Positions 8,779-17,455 are shown, numbered from the stretch's first letter. The stretch: DNA of 64,000 nt from Salipiger bermudensis (GCF_019801965.1 NZ_JAHVIA010000010.1:124001-188000), one strand, 5' to 3'. Translations and numbers: made by a program. The notes: a model not told the origin generated them from the letters alone.

Positions 8779-9522
8779 TCAGTAGACGGCGTCGGGCAAG
8801 GCCAGGTTGTGCTTGCGAAAGCTGCGCCGATCCTCGATCGCGCTGTAGACCGCCATGCCGCAGAAGCTCGCCATGTAGATCGCCCCGCCGGCGAAGATCG
8901 CCTCTCCGGGGATGAACCCGACATCCGCCCGGCGCAGCGCCTCTTCGAACGAGCCGACCGGCGTGGGGTGGACGGCGATCTTGCCCAGGAAGGCGATCAG
9001 CTGGATCAGCATGATCCAGAAATAGCTGCGCCGGATGCGCCGCCCGAGAGCATGGATGTAGGAGATGTGGAACATCGGGTGCATGTAGTCCTGCGCCATC
9101 ATCTGGCGCCAGCAATGGCGGCTGCGTTTCTGGGCCGGGTTGAGCATCGGGGCGTAGAAATTCTTTTCCATACGGCGGAAGCGGGTGCGCCAGCTGTCGC
9201 AATAGCGGTAGCGCCGGGCCTCGAGGGTCAGGAAGAACAGGTTGAGGATGCCCACGAGCACCAGCGGCAGGGGCGACGCGCCGGGCGCGGCGTAGGAGAT
9301 CGACAGCGCCACCCCCAGCGTGACCACGGCCCAGTTGGTCGTGGTGTCGAGCCGGGTGCGCCAGACGCTGCAACGATGGACCTCGCTGCGGTAGAGATGG
9401 GCGAGGGCCCCGATCTCGGCCGCGTTCAGTTCGGGAAGCGATTGAATTTCCTGAATGTTCGTCTTGTCTTCCGCGTCCTCCAGCCAATTGGCCAGAGTTG
9501 CGAGCTGCGCGCTGCTCGGCAT
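8779..9522 (-). CDS. DUF2270-family membrane protein (copy 1)
   Basis: 247 residues beginning MPSSAQLATLANWLEDAEDK. An N-terminal helical part is followed by the conserved HLYRSEVHRCSVWRTRLDTT and hydrophobic segments, then a basic C-terminus. The ATG at 9522 is preferred because AGGTGGA lies just upstream; a GTG at 9546 in the same frame is less well placed. It is the upstream member of a tandem pair with the next minus-strand gene. The family is of unknown function and is predicted to sit in the inner membrane. Confidence 0.82.
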   Translation of the reverse strand: MPSSAQLATLANWLEDAEDKTNIQEIQSLPELNAAEIGALAHLYRSEVHRCSVWRTRLDTTTNWAVVTLGVALSISYAAPGASPLPLVLVGILNLFFLTLEARRYRYCDSWRTRFRRMEKNFYAPMLNPAQKRSRHCWRQMMAQDYMHPMFHISYIHALGRRIRRSYFWIMLIQLIAFLGKIAVHPTPVGSFEEALRRADVGFIPGEAIFAGGAIYMASFCGMAVYSAIEDRRSFRKHNLALPDAVY

Positions 9523-9738
9523 TCGTCCACCTAAAGCTCGGCGCACTGCGCCGCCTTGAATTCACCCCCGGTTAGAAAGCTATGTCCGAGATGCGTTAAA
9601 AGGTGGTGACCGGCGGCGGCGCTGGCCCTGACGTTGCCGTGAGGACGCGTTTGTACCGGCGCAATGTCGCATTTCCACGCGATGCGCCGCAATCGCGCAT
9701 CCGCCCGCACGGGCGTCCGGGTTAGAAAAGGGAACCTT

Positions 9739-9756
9739 GGGCGCAGGGAGGCGCCC
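9739..9756 (+). promoter_or_regulatory. leader hairpin before MttB-like gene
   Basis: GGGCGC and GCGCCC flank a 6-nt loop, ending 23 nt before the ATG. This is a short GC stem in the 5' leader; any regulatory role is unproven. Confidence 0.25.
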
Positions 9757-9779
9757 GGATTCACGCGGGGAAGAACATC

Positions 9780-11324
9780 ATGGTCGAGGCGACGACGCGG
9801 AAACGAGGCAGAAGCGGCGGCGGTGCGGCCCGACGGGCGGCGCGGAGCTCGGCGGTGGTCGAGACGGCGCGCTATATCGAGCGTAGCATCCCCGATCTCG
9901 AGATCCTCAACGAGGAAGCGCTGCAGATCATCGAGCACAATGCCGAGACGGTGCTGGAAGAGATCGGCGTCAACTTCGTCAACAACCCCGCCGCGCTGGA
10001 GCGCTGGCGCGAGGCCGGGGCCGAGATCGACGGCGAGCGCGTGCGCATCCCGCGCGGCCTTGCCCGCAAGCTTTGCGCCACCGCGCCCTCGCGCTTCACC
10101 CAGGTGGCCCGCAACCCGGCCAAGAATGTCGAGATCGGCGGCCGCAACCTGGTGCTCGCGCCGGTCTACGGCCCGCCCTTCGTGCATGATGCCGAGGGCG
10201 GCCGGCGCTACGCCACGATCGAGGATTTCCGCAATTTCGTGAAGCTCGGCCAGATGTCGCGCTGGCTGCACCATTCCGGCGGCACGGTCTGCGAGCCCAC
10301 CGACGTTCCGGTCAACAAGCGCCATCTAGATATGCTTCACGCCCACATGACGCTGTCGGACAAGCCCTTCATGGGCTCGGTCACCGAGCCCAGCCGGGCG
10401 CAGGACAGCGTCGACATGTGCGGCGTCCTGTTCGGCGAGCAGTTCGTGCAGGACAACACGGTGATGACCTCGCTGGTCAACATCAACTCGCCGCTGACCT
10501 TCGACGACGTGATGATGGGCGCGCTCGAGATCTATGCCGCCAACAACCAGGCCTGCATCATCTCGCCCTTCATCGTCGGCGGCGCGATGGCGCCGGTCTC
10601 GGTCGCCGGGACGCTGACGCAGGTGCTGGCCGAGGTGATGGCCGGCGTGGCCTATTCGCAGCTGGTGCGGGCCGGGGCGCCGGTGATCTTCGGCGCCTTC
10701 GTGACCTCGATCGACATGAACTCCGGCGCGCCCACCTTCGGCACCCCGGAGGCGGCGCAGATCACCTACGGAGCCGGCCAGCTGGCCCGGCGCCTCGGGC
10801 TGCCCTACCGCTCGGCGGGCTCGTTCTGCGGCTCCAAGCTGCCCGACGCCCAGGCCGCCTACGAGACCGCGAACACGCTCAACAACGGCTTGCTGGCGGG
10901 GGTCAACTTCATGCTCCATGCCTGCGGCTGGCTCGAGGGCGGGCTCGTCGCGTCGTACGAGAAATTCGTCATGGATGCCGACCAGCTCGGCGCGCTGCAC
11001 AAGATGGCCGCCGGCGTCGCGTTGGACGAGAGCGCCCAGGCGATGGACGCGCTGCGCGAGGTCGGGCCGGGCGGGCATTACCTTGGCTGTGCCCACACAC
11101 AGGCACATTTCAAGACCGCGTTCTGGCGCTCGGAGCTGTTTGATTACAAGCCCTTCGAGACCTGGATCGAGGAGGGCGGGCGCGACACGATGGCGCTGGC
11201 CTCCGAGCGCGTGCGCAAGCTGCTCAACAGCTACGAGCAGCCGGCGATGGATCCCGCCACCGCCGAGGCGCTCGAGGCCTTCGTAGCGTCCAAGAAGGCC
11301 AGCATGCCCGACAGCTTCATGTAA
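9780..11324 (+). CDS. trimethylamine methyltransferase family (MttB-like) protein, non-pyrrolysine
   Basis: 514 residues, the size of the MttB superfamily, which moves a methyl group from a tri- or quaternary amine to a corrinoid protein. Recognisable blocks include LEILNEEALQIIEHNAETVL at about 40-59 and the glycine-rich core IISPFIVGGAMAPVSVAGTL. There is no in-frame TAG, so it is not the pyrrolysine enzyme of methanogens. Related non-Pyl proteins demethylate glycine betaine, carnitine or proline betaine. No corrinoid protein or activator gene is next to it. A hairpin at 9739-9756 precedes the ribosome site. It ends 8 nt into the convergent DUF6477 gene. Confidence 0.85.
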   Translation: MVEATTRKRGRSGGGAARRAARSSAVVETARYIERSIPDLEILNEEALQIIEHNAETVLEEIGVNFVNNPAALERWREAGAEIDGERVRIPRGLARKLCATAPSRFTQVARNPAKNVEIGGRNLVLAPVYGPPFVHDAEGGRRYATIEDFRNFVKLGQMSRWLHHSGGTVCEPTDVPVNKRHLDMLHAHMTLSDKPFMGSVTEPSRAQDSVDMCGVLFGEQFVQDNTVMTSLVNINSPLTFDDVMMGALEIYAANNQACIISPFIVGGAMAPVSVAGTLTQVLAEVMAGVAYSQLVRAGAPVIFGAFVTSIDMNSGAPTFGTPEAAQITYGAGQLARRLGLPYRSAGSFCGSKLPDAQAAYETANTLNNGLLAGVNFMLHACGWLEGGLVASYEKFVMDADQLGALHKMAAGVALDESAQAMDALREVGPGGHYLGCAHTQAHFKTAFWRSELFDYKPFETWIEEGGRDTMALASERVRKLLNSYEQPAMDPATAEALEAFVASKKASMPDSFM

Positions 11325-11613
11325 GCGCGGTCTCGGTCAGCGCCATCAGCCGCGCCTCGCCGATCATCGCAGCCAGCGCCTCGACATGGCGCGCGACGGA
11401 ATAGGCCCCGTCGCGCGCCTTTCGGCGTTCTTCCATCATCGCTTCGAGCTCGAGCAGCTGCATCACCGCGGCGCCATGCCGGCTCGGCACGCCGGGTCCG
11501 AGCACGCGTGGCAGATGCGCATTGCGACGGTACTCTTCGGCGGCAATGCGCGCCGCCCGGATCAGAAGCCGGGGGCGGCGCGTCTGTTGCAGGCGGCTTT
11601 GAAGATCGTGCAT
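11317..11613 (-). CDS. DUF6477-family protein
   Basis: 98 residues beginning MHDLQSRLQQTRRPRLLIRA, the N-terminal pattern of a short family confined largely to Rhodobacteraceae, of unknown function. It is rich in Arg and Leu and predicted helical. GGAAGGA lies 7 nt before the ATG. It is convergent with the MttB-like gene (8-nt overlap) and divergent from the DUF6456 gene, with which it shares the 225-nt AT-rich intergenic region holding DnaA-box-like and CtrA-like sites. Confidence 0.8.
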   Translation of the reverse strand: MHDLQSRLQQTRRPRLLIRAARIAAEEYRRNAHLPRVLGPGVPSRHGAAVMQLLELEAMMEERRKARDGAYSVARHVEALAAMIGEARLMALTETALT

Positions 11614-11700
11614 CGGTCGGTCCTTCCGGGGTTGTGACGGACCCATGCTGTCACGGCGGAAGAGGGTGTTGCGGTGCAACCTAAGCGAAAGTCCGCTCCC

Positions 11701-11765
11701 TTAATAATTGTTTATCAATTGTGGATAAATTTAAGGGTTCCGCAAAAGCGTTAACTTTTGGGTAA
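11701..11765 (+). promoter_or_regulatory. two CtrA-like half-site pairs
   Basis: TTAA-N7-TTAT at 11701-11715 and TTAA-N7-GTAA at 11751-11765 are each one base off the alphaproteobacterial CtrA consensus TTAA-N7-TTAA. They lie 75-140 nt upstream of the DUF6456 gene in an AT-rich island. Confidence 0.4.
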
Positions 11766-11814
11766 CTTGCCCTCGCTGAATTTGGGTCCGGTCTGGGGAT
11801 AAATTTGTGGACAA
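11720..11814 (-). promoter_or_regulatory. cluster of DnaA-box-like sites
   Basis: Read on the minus strand, TTATCCACA (perfect consensus) is at 11720-11728, TTATCCCCA at 11794-11802 and TTGTCCACA at 11806-11814, each of the latter with one mismatch. All three point the same way, just before the DUF6456 gene. Confidence 0.5.
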
Positions 11815-11838
11815 AATCAAGGACCAAGGGGACTGACC

Positions 11839-12957
11839 ATGACTTTTTGCTGCACCGACAAAGCCACCGGGCCGGGCTTTCCGGCCTGGGTGCCGGACGA
11901 TGCCAGGAACTACCTCGCGCACACGGTGGATGGCGAGGCGATCCGCAAGCTGGCGCGGGAGGCGGGATGCCACGCCTCGACCGTTCTGCGCCAGGTGCGG
12001 CGGATCGAGACGCTCCGGGACGACCCACTGGTCGATGGCGCCCTGTCGCGCCTCGGCGCGATGCGAACCCGGGCGATTGCCCGCCAAGCGACGAAGGAGC
12101 GCACGCAGATGACCGATTTTTCCGGACCGGATGCAGCACCGGACGAGCGCAAGCTCTCGCGCGAGGCGCGCCGCGTGCTGCGGCGGCTCTGCGAACGCGG
12201 CGCGGTTCTGGCGGTGGCCGCCGAGATGGACAAGGCGGTGGTGGTGCGCGACACCGGTGAGGGCGGCTCGGCCCGCACCGCCGTGGTCGATGCGCCGATC
12301 GCCCAGGCGATGGCGCTGAAGGGCTGGATCGCCTGCGACGCGCCGGGGCGGATCTCGCGCTACAGGATCACCTCCGCGGGCCGTGCGGCGCTCGGGCGGC
12401 TGGTGGCCGAGCAGGAGACAAGGCTGCGCGGGTTCGCCGAGGCGCAGGCCGGGTTCGACAGCGGCCGCGCCGCCGAGGCCGCAATGCAGGCCGAGGAAGA
12501 CGACCCGCAGGCACGGCGGCGCACCCTCATGCACGAGGCGCCCCTGGCGCTGCTGGCGCGGCGCCGCGACAAGGACGGGGCACCGTTTCTCCCGGACGAC
12601 CTGGTGCGCGCCGGCGAGCGGTTGCGCGAGGATTTCGAGCTGGCGCAGATGGGACCCCGGGTGGCGCAGAACTGGGACCAATTCCTCACCGCAGGCATCG
12701 ATCGCGGCGTGTCGCAGGAGCCGCCGCGCGGCCCCGAGGCGGCGCGGGCACGGCTCACGGCGGCGCTGCGCGAGCTCGGGCCGGGCCTGGGCGACGCGGC
12801 GCTGCAATGCTGCTGCTATCTCGAGGGGCTCGAGGTGACCGAGAAACGGATGGGCTGGTCGGCGCGGTCGGGCAAGATCGTGCTGCGCATCGCGCTGCAA
12901 CGGCTGCACCGCTTCTATGACGATCTCAACGCCAATGGTGGCGGCATGATCGGCTAG
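11839..12957 (+). CDS. helix-turn-helix, DUF6456-domain protein
   Basis: 372 residues. A predicted helix-turn-helix lies at about 30-60 (GEAIRKLAREAGCHASTVLR), a middle winged-helix-like region around 105-185 includes CERGAVLAVAAEMDKAVVVR, and the C-terminal DUF6456 part (about 235-365) ends with LRIALQRLHRFYDDLN. The family is predicted to be DNA-binding but its targets are unknown to me. The upstream AT-rich island carries DnaA-box and CtrA-like motifs, so cell-cycle control is a reasonable inference. It is transcribed divergently from the DUF6477 gene. Confidence 0.82.
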   Translation: MTFCCTDKATGPGFPAWVPDDARNYLAHTVDGEAIRKLAREAGCHASTVLRQVRRIETLRDDPLVDGALSRLGAMRTRAIARQATKERTQMTDFSGPDAAPDERKLSREARRVLRRLCERGAVLAVAAEMDKAVVVRDTGEGGSARTAVVDAPIAQAMALKGWIACDAPGRISRYRITSAGRAALGRLVAEQETRLRGFAEAQAGFDSGRAAEAAMQAEEDDPQARRRTLMHEAPLALLARRRDKDGAPFLPDDLVRAGERLREDFELAQMGPRVAQNWDQFLTAGIDRGVSQEPPRGPEAARARLTAALRELGPGLGDAALQCCCYLEGLEVTEKRMGWSARSGKIVLRIALQRLHRFYDDLNANGGGMIG

Positions 12958-13002
12958 GCGTGGCGGGTGGGCCGGTTTTCGGCCCACCTTCAAGGCTCGG
13001 GA

Positions 13003-13650
13003 TCAGCTGCGCGGCAGCGCCGCTGCCTCGGCGGCCAGCGCGGTGATGCCGTCCCAGTCGCCCGAGAGCATCTTGTCCTTGGGCGCAACCCAGCTGCCGC
13101 CGCAGCAGAGCACGTTCGACAGGCCGAGATAGTCGGCGATGTTGCCCATGCTGATGCCGCCCGTGGGGCAGAAGCGCACCTGCGGCAGCGGCGCGCCGAT
13201 GGCCTTCAGCGCCTTGGCGCCGCCGGAGGCCTCGGCGGGGAAGAATTTCTGCACCGTGTAGCCGCGCTCGAGCAGCGCCATCGCCTCGGAGGCGCTGGCA
13301 GCCCCCGGCAGCAGCGGCAGGTCGGCCTCTTCGCAGGCATCGAGCAGCTTGTCGGTGGCGCCCGGCGAGACGCCGAACTTGGCGCCGGCATCGACCGCAG
13401 CCTGTACGTCGGCCGGTGTCAGCAGCGTGCCCGCGCCGACCACGCCGCCCTCGACCTTGGCCATCTCGGCGATGGCCTCGAGCGCGCAGGGGGTGCGCAG
13501 GGTCACTTCCAGCACCGGCAGGCCGCCTTTGACGAGTGCTTGCGCCAGCGGGGCTGCATGGGCGACATCGTCGATGACGAGCACCGGAATGACCGGCGCA
13601 AGGCGGCAAAGCTTCTCGGATTCGAGGCTGGCGGCGGCGGGGGTGATCAT
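13003..13650 (-). CDS. eda: 2-dehydro-3-deoxy-phosphogluconate aldolase (KDPG aldolase)
   Basis: 215 residues against 213 in E. coli. It splits KDPG into pyruvate and glyceraldehyde 3-phosphate, the last step of the Entner-Doudoroff pathway, the main glycolytic route in roseobacters. Glu48 (VLEVTLRT) and the Schiff-base Lys135 (VQKFFPAE) are in place, with the phosphate-binding CPTGGIS motif and CGGSW later. AGGAGA lies 7 nt before the ATG. edd is not adjacent; the gene instead follows gpgS by 84 nt in the same direction. Confidence 0.95.
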   Translation of the reverse strand: MITPAAASLESEKLCRLAPVIPVLVIDDVAHAAPLAQALVKGGLPVLEVTLRTPCALEAIAEMAKVEGGVVGAGTLLTPADVQAAVDAGAKFGVSPGATDKLLDACEEADLPLLPGAASASEAMALLERGYTVQKFFPAEASGGAKALKAIGAPLPQVRFCPTGGISMGNIADYLGLSNVLCCGGSWVAPKDKMLSGDWDGITALAAEAAALPRS

Positions 13651-13734
13651 GGTCGGATCTCCTGGTTCCAAAGGCGTCGGCCCCGCGTTAGCACGTTTCC
13701 CGGGCGGGGTGTAGAGCGCTAACATCACGCGGCG

Positions 13735-14961
13735 TCAGTCGCTGCCGTATTCCTCCTGATCCGCCGCCACCGCCGCCCGGAAATCGCTCAGCAGCGTCGG
13801 GTCGGCCGAATGCACGCGGTTCCAGGTCGGGATGAAGGGCGTCTCCTGCGGGTTCTCGATGAAGAGCTGGCCGGCGCGGGTGATGTTTTCGCCGAACATC
13901 TCGATGCTCTGCTCCTCGGCGTGGCGGTCGATGGTCAGCCCGTTCATCTTGGCATCGGCCCAGTAGGCTTCGAGCAGGTCGAGCGCCGAGCGGTAATAGG
14001 TGGCCTTGAGGGTGCGGAACACGTGCGGGGTGAACACCGTGCCATCGGCAGCGAGCTTGCGGTAGATCGCCTTGCAGATGTCGGTCGACATGCGCGAGAG
14101 CCCCTGCGAGGCATCCTCGGCCGAGAGATCCTGATGCTTGTGGTCATACTGGTCGGCGATCTCGACCTGGCAGACCTGCCGCGGCCCGAGGTTGCGCCAC
14201 GCCTCCGAGAGCACACCGATCTCGAGCCCCCAGTCGGAGGGGATGCGCAGGTCGGGCAGCAGGCCGGTGCGCAGCGCCATCTCGCCCGAGAGCGGGTAGC
14301 GGAAGGCGCGGAGGTAGTCGATGTAGTCGCGGTCGCCGATGGTGCGCTTGAGCGCGATCAAGAGCGGCGAGACCAGCAGACGGGTGACCCGGCCGTTGAG
14401 CTTGTTGTTGCCGACGCGCGGATAGAAGCCCTTGGAGAGCTGGTAGGGGAAGGTCGGGTTGGCCACCGGGTAGACCAGCCGGTCCAGCATCTCGCGCTTG
14501 TAGGTGACGATGTCGCAATCGTGGATCGCCATCACCGAGCTGTCGGCGCAGGAGATCAGGTAGCCCATGCAGCCCCAGACGTTCTTGCCCTTGCCGGGCT
14601 CCTGCGGCGCGAGCCCCAGCGCCTCGAGCCGGCCCATGATCTGAAGCATGCGCGGGCTGTCGTTCCAGATCACCGTGGTCTGCTGCGGCAGCACGGAGAA
14701 GAACTTGCGGGCGTGGCGGTACTGCTCTTCTGAGGCGCGGTCGAGCCCGACGATGACGCGGTGCAGGTAGGTGACTTGGCTTAGCTCCTGCAGGATGTTC
14801 GGAAGCGCGTCGCCCTCGAGCTCGGAGAACAGCGAGGGAAGGATCAGCGAGATCTTGCGGCTCTGCGCAAAGGTCTCGAGCTCGTAGATCATCTCCTCGA
14901 CCGGGCGCGAGCGCAGGTTGTGGAACTGGGCGATATTGCCGTTCTGCTGGAAGTCGGCCAT
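13735..14961 (-). CDS. gpgS: glucosyl-3-phosphoglycerate synthase-type glycosyltransferase
   Basis: 408 residues of GT81 type (inverted fold GT-A). The metal-binding DCD is at 148-150 (MAIHDCDIV), preceded by LPSLFSELEG near residue 41. The enzyme transfers glucose from a nucleotide sugar to 3-phosphoglycerate. It lies 1 nt downstream of a HAD phosphatase of the mannosyl/glucosyl-3-phosphoglycerate class, so the two together should produce glucosylglycerate, a compatible solute. Mannosylglycerate is the alternative product; the sequence resembles GpgS more than the GT55 mannosyl enzyme. Confidence 0.85.
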   Translation of the reverse strand: MADFQQNGNIAQFHNLRSRPVEEMIYELETFAQSRKISLILPSLFSELEGDALPNILQELSQVTYLHRVIVGLDRASEEQYRHARKFFSVLPQQTTVIWNDSPRMLQIMGRLEALGLAPQEPGKGKNVWGCMGYLISCADSSVMAIHDCDIVTYKREMLDRLVYPVANPTFPYQLSKGFYPRVGNNKLNGRVTRLLVSPLLIALKRTIGDRDYIDYLRAFRYPLSGEMALRTGLLPDLRIPSDWGLEIGVLSEAWRNLGPRQVCQVEIADQYDHKHQDLSAEDASQGLSRMSTDICKAIYRKLAADGTVFTPHVFRTLKATYYRSALDLLEAYWADAKMNGLTIDRHAEEQSIEMFGENITRAGQLFIENPQETPFIPTWNRVHSADPTLLSDFRAAVAADQEEYGSD

Positions 14962-14962
14962 T

Positions 14963-15745
14963 TTACTCTGCTCTCCCGTTGCATCCGAGCCTGTCGAGAA
15001 GCGCCAGCACGCAGGCGTTCCAGCCTGCGGGTCCGGGCGCCTCGCTGCGGATGATGGTGCCGTCGGTTTCCCCGGGCAGGGCGGGAATGCCCTGACCGTG
15101 ATCGTTGCGGATAATCACGCCGTAACGGGCGGTCTCCAGCATCTCGGTGTCGTTCGGCGCGTCGCCGAGCGCGATGGCGGTGTCGCGGCCGAGATCGGCC
15201 ATGATGCCGGCCATCTGCTGCGCCTTGGTGCCGCCGAAGGACAGGGTCAGGAAGCGCCCGCCGCGCCGCGCCGCGATGCCCTTTGCCTCGAGCGCCGCAA
15301 GGAAGGCGGCAAGATCCGACTCGTCGCCGCTCCAGATCCCGGGCTCGGTGAAGTTGCGCAGCCGCGCCAGCCTTGCGCCGGCGAGCGGCAGACCGGTGAT
15401 CTCCGCGACCTCGTCGTCGGTCATGTCGCCGAAACCGCGATAGGACGTGCGCAGATCCGCGGGCAGGTCATCGAGCAGGCGGCGCAGCCGCGCATAGACG
15501 CTGCGGTCGTGCATGTCGGCGCCGGGGGTGACCCTCTGGGCGCCGTTCTCGACGATGATCGGCCAGTCTCCGAGGCCGAGCGCGTCATGCAGCGGCGCGA
15601 TTTCTGCGGCGGTCTTGGAGCTTGCGAGGATGAGGGGAATGCCCTGCGCCCTGAGAGCGTCCAGCGCGGGCATGGCGGCGCTGTAGCTGTAATCGCCGTG
15701 GTCCAGCAGCGTGCCGTCCAGATCCGTGAAAACGATTAGCCGCAC
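14963..15745 (-). CDS. HAD-IIB phosphatase, mannosyl/glucosyl-3-phosphoglycerate phosphatase family
   Basis: 260 residues. The HAD motif I FTDLDGTLLD provides the catalytic Asp8 and Asp10; motif IV AIALGDAPNDTEML lies near the C-terminus with the family Cof-type cap between. It removes phosphate from the product of the adjacent gpgS. The start is GTG at 15745, with GGGAAGAG upstream; no ATG is available nearby. It is the first gene of a gpgP-gpgS(-eda) unit on the minus strand. Confidence 0.88.
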   Translation of the reverse strand: MRLIVFTDLDGTLLDHGDYSYSAAMPALDALRAQGIPLILASSKTAAEIAPLHDALGLGDWPIIVENGAQRVTPGADMHDRSVYARLRRLLDDLPADLRTSYRGFGDMTDDEVAEITGLPLAGARLARLRNFTEPGIWSGDESDLAAFLAALEAKGIAARRGGRFLTLSFGGTKAQQMAGIMADLGRDTAIALGDAPNDTEMLETARYGVIIRNDHGQGIPALPGETDGTIIRSEAPGPAGWNACVLALLDRLGCNGRAE

Positions 15746-15838
15746 CTGCCGCTCTTCCCTCGCCGTTTTTCTCGAACTTAAACGGTTTGCGGCGCGGGAG
15801 GGAACCGCTGGCGGGTCTTTCTGCCATGAAGATTTTGC

Positions 15839-15861
15839 AAGGGGCGGAGAAACCGCCCCTT
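15839..15861 (-). terminator. short bidirectional hairpin terminator
   Basis: AAGGGGCGG and CCGCCCCTT flank a 5-nt loop, with four T on the plus side. It lies 45 nt past the stop of the minus-strand membrane protein gene and upstream of the phosphatase gene. Confidence 0.55.
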
Positions 15862-15905
15862 TTCAATGCGTTCGGCTTCCCCAGCGGAAGCGTGACCGGG
15901 GCCGG

Positions 15906-16406
15906 TCAGGCGCGCCGACGGCCCAGCATCGGCAGCGACTGCGACAGCAGCTCGACGAATTCGCTCTCGTCGTGATCATCGTCGCGACGCACCGGCCAGC
16001 AGCAGAGCACCAGCCCGACGCACCAGCTGATGGCAAACAGCGTGAACGGAATCGCCGCGGCCAGAATCGCGAACTGCCGGGTCGGGTGCTCGGGCAGCCC
16101 CAGCGCCATGACCAGCCCCATGCAGGGCACGATGAATAGCAGGGGCAGAAGCGCGTTGCCGAGAAGAACTGGCACGAGGTCGATCAGCTCGGAAGGTCTT
16201 GAAAACCGCCTGGGCAGTGACGAGGGCCGCGCCAGGAACACGGCGGCGACGAAGGCGAGAAGGGAAATGACGATGGGAATGATGACATGACGTCCGGAGG
16301 AAATCTGAAGCGGGACGCTTGCGAAAAAGCCCAAGGTGGCGATGCCGGCATAAATTCCGGCGGCACGATGGGCGAGTTGATAAAAGTTTGTAAGAAATAC
16401 ACGCAT
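15906..16406 (-). CDS. membrane protein of unknown function
   Basis: 166 residues with four strongly hydrophobic segments (about 17-35, 43-60, 80-105 and 112-138) and an acidic cytoplasmic-type tail (RRDDDHDESEF). The ATG at 16406 has GGAG 9 nt upstream; an in-frame GTG at 16415 lies too close to that site. Not related to anything I recognise. It stands alone between metF and the gpg genes. Confidence 0.7.
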   Translation of the reverse strand: MRVFLTNFYQLAHRAAGIYAGIATLGFFASVPLQISSGRHVIIPIVISLLAFVAAVFLARPSSLPRRFSRPSELIDLVPVLLGNALLPLLFIVPCMGLVMALGLPEHPTRQFAILAAAIPFTLFAISWCVGLVLCCWPVRRDDDHDESEFVELLSQSLPMLGRRRA

Positions 16407-16541
16407 TGGAAACACACTCCGTTTGTACGATGTGTGTACTAACTTCTCAAATTGGCATTAATACGGCAGATCGCCGGCAACATGGGGAACTGTCGCCGGC
16501 GGCTGTGTTTTTTCGGGAGGCCGCAGGGGGCGGCGGGGCGC

Positions 16542-17408
16542 TCAGGCCACGTGCTCGAGCTTGGTCTCGGGCGTGACGCCGAGCGCGTAGCAGACATCGC
16601 GGGTCAGCTCGGGGCGGTTCAGCGTGTAGAAATGCAGCTTGTCGACCCCGCCTTCGAGCAGCTCCGAGCACAGCTCGGTGCAGATCGAGGTGGCGAGCAG
16701 ATCCTGGCGGCCGTCGCGCTCGGCCTTCTCGAAGGCCTCGATCACCCAGGCGGGGATCTTGGTGCCGCAAGCTTCGGCGAAGCGGCGCGCGCCCTTCCAG
16801 TTCTCGATCGGCAGGATGCCCGGCACGATCGGCTTGTCGATGCCGGCCTTCTCGCAGGCGTCGCGGAAGCGGAAGAAGGTCTCGGCCTCGAAGAAGAACT
16901 GGGTCAGCGCCTCGGAGGCGCCGGCATCGAGCTTGCGCTTGAGCCACTCGACATCGGCCTGGCCCGAGGCGGCCTCGGGGTGGATGTCGGGATAGGCGCC
17001 GACGCGGATGTTGAAATCGCCGGCCTCGCGCAGCGCTTCGATCAGCTCGACCGAGCTGGCGAAGCCGTCCTCGTGCGGGGTGAAGCCCGAGGCGCCCTTC
17101 GGCGGGTCGCCGCGCAGGGCGACGATGTCGCTGACGCCAGCGGCGTGGAACTGCTCGGCGATGGCCAGGGTCTCGGCCTTGGTGGCGTCAACGCAGGTCA
17201 GGTGCGCCGCGACCTTCAGGCCGGAATGCTTGTGCAGCGTGGCGACCACGTCGCGGGTCAGCTCACGGGTGGTGCCGCCGGCGCCGTAGGTCACCGAGAC
17301 GAAGCGCGGGTCCAGCGGGGCCAGGGATTGCACCGTGTCCCACAGGCGGAAGGTCGCCTCGATGTTGCGGGGCGGAAAGAACTCGAACGAGATGTCAGGG
17401 CGTTGCAT
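16542..17408 (-). CDS. metF: 5,10-methylenetetrahydrofolate reductase
   Basis: 288 residues, the single-domain bacterial MTHFR size. It reduces methylene-THF to methyl-THF for methionine synthase, using FAD. The conserved opening ISFEFFPPRN, the catalytic-Glu region, SVTYGAGGTTRE and VALRGDPP are all present. AGAGGA lies 8 nt before the ATG at 17408. It is transcribed divergently from the LysR-type metR, with a palindromic operator in the 94-nt gap, so MetR/homocysteine control is expected. Confidence 0.96.
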   Translation of the reverse strand: MQRPDISFEFFPPRNIEATFRLWDTVQSLAPLDPRFVSVTYGAGGTTRELTRDVVATLHKHSGLKVAAHLTCVDATKAETLAIAEQFHAAGVSDIVALRGDPPKGASGFTPHEDGFASSVELIEALREAGDFNIRVGAYPDIHPEAASGQADVEWLKRKLDAGASEALTQFFFEAETFFRFRDACEKAGIDKPIVPGILPIENWKGARRFAEACGTKIPAWVIEAFEKAERDGRQDLLATSICTELCSELLEGGVDKLHFYTLNRPELTRDVCYALGVTPETKLEHVA

Positions 17409-17455
17409 TGCCGGGATCCTCTTTTGTTGCGAGGCTTGTCGCACATACCGCAATG

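Noticed and set aside
9780-11324. Pyrrolysine-containing trimethylamine methyltransferase
   Set aside because: There is no in-frame TAG in the gene and no pyl genes in the window.
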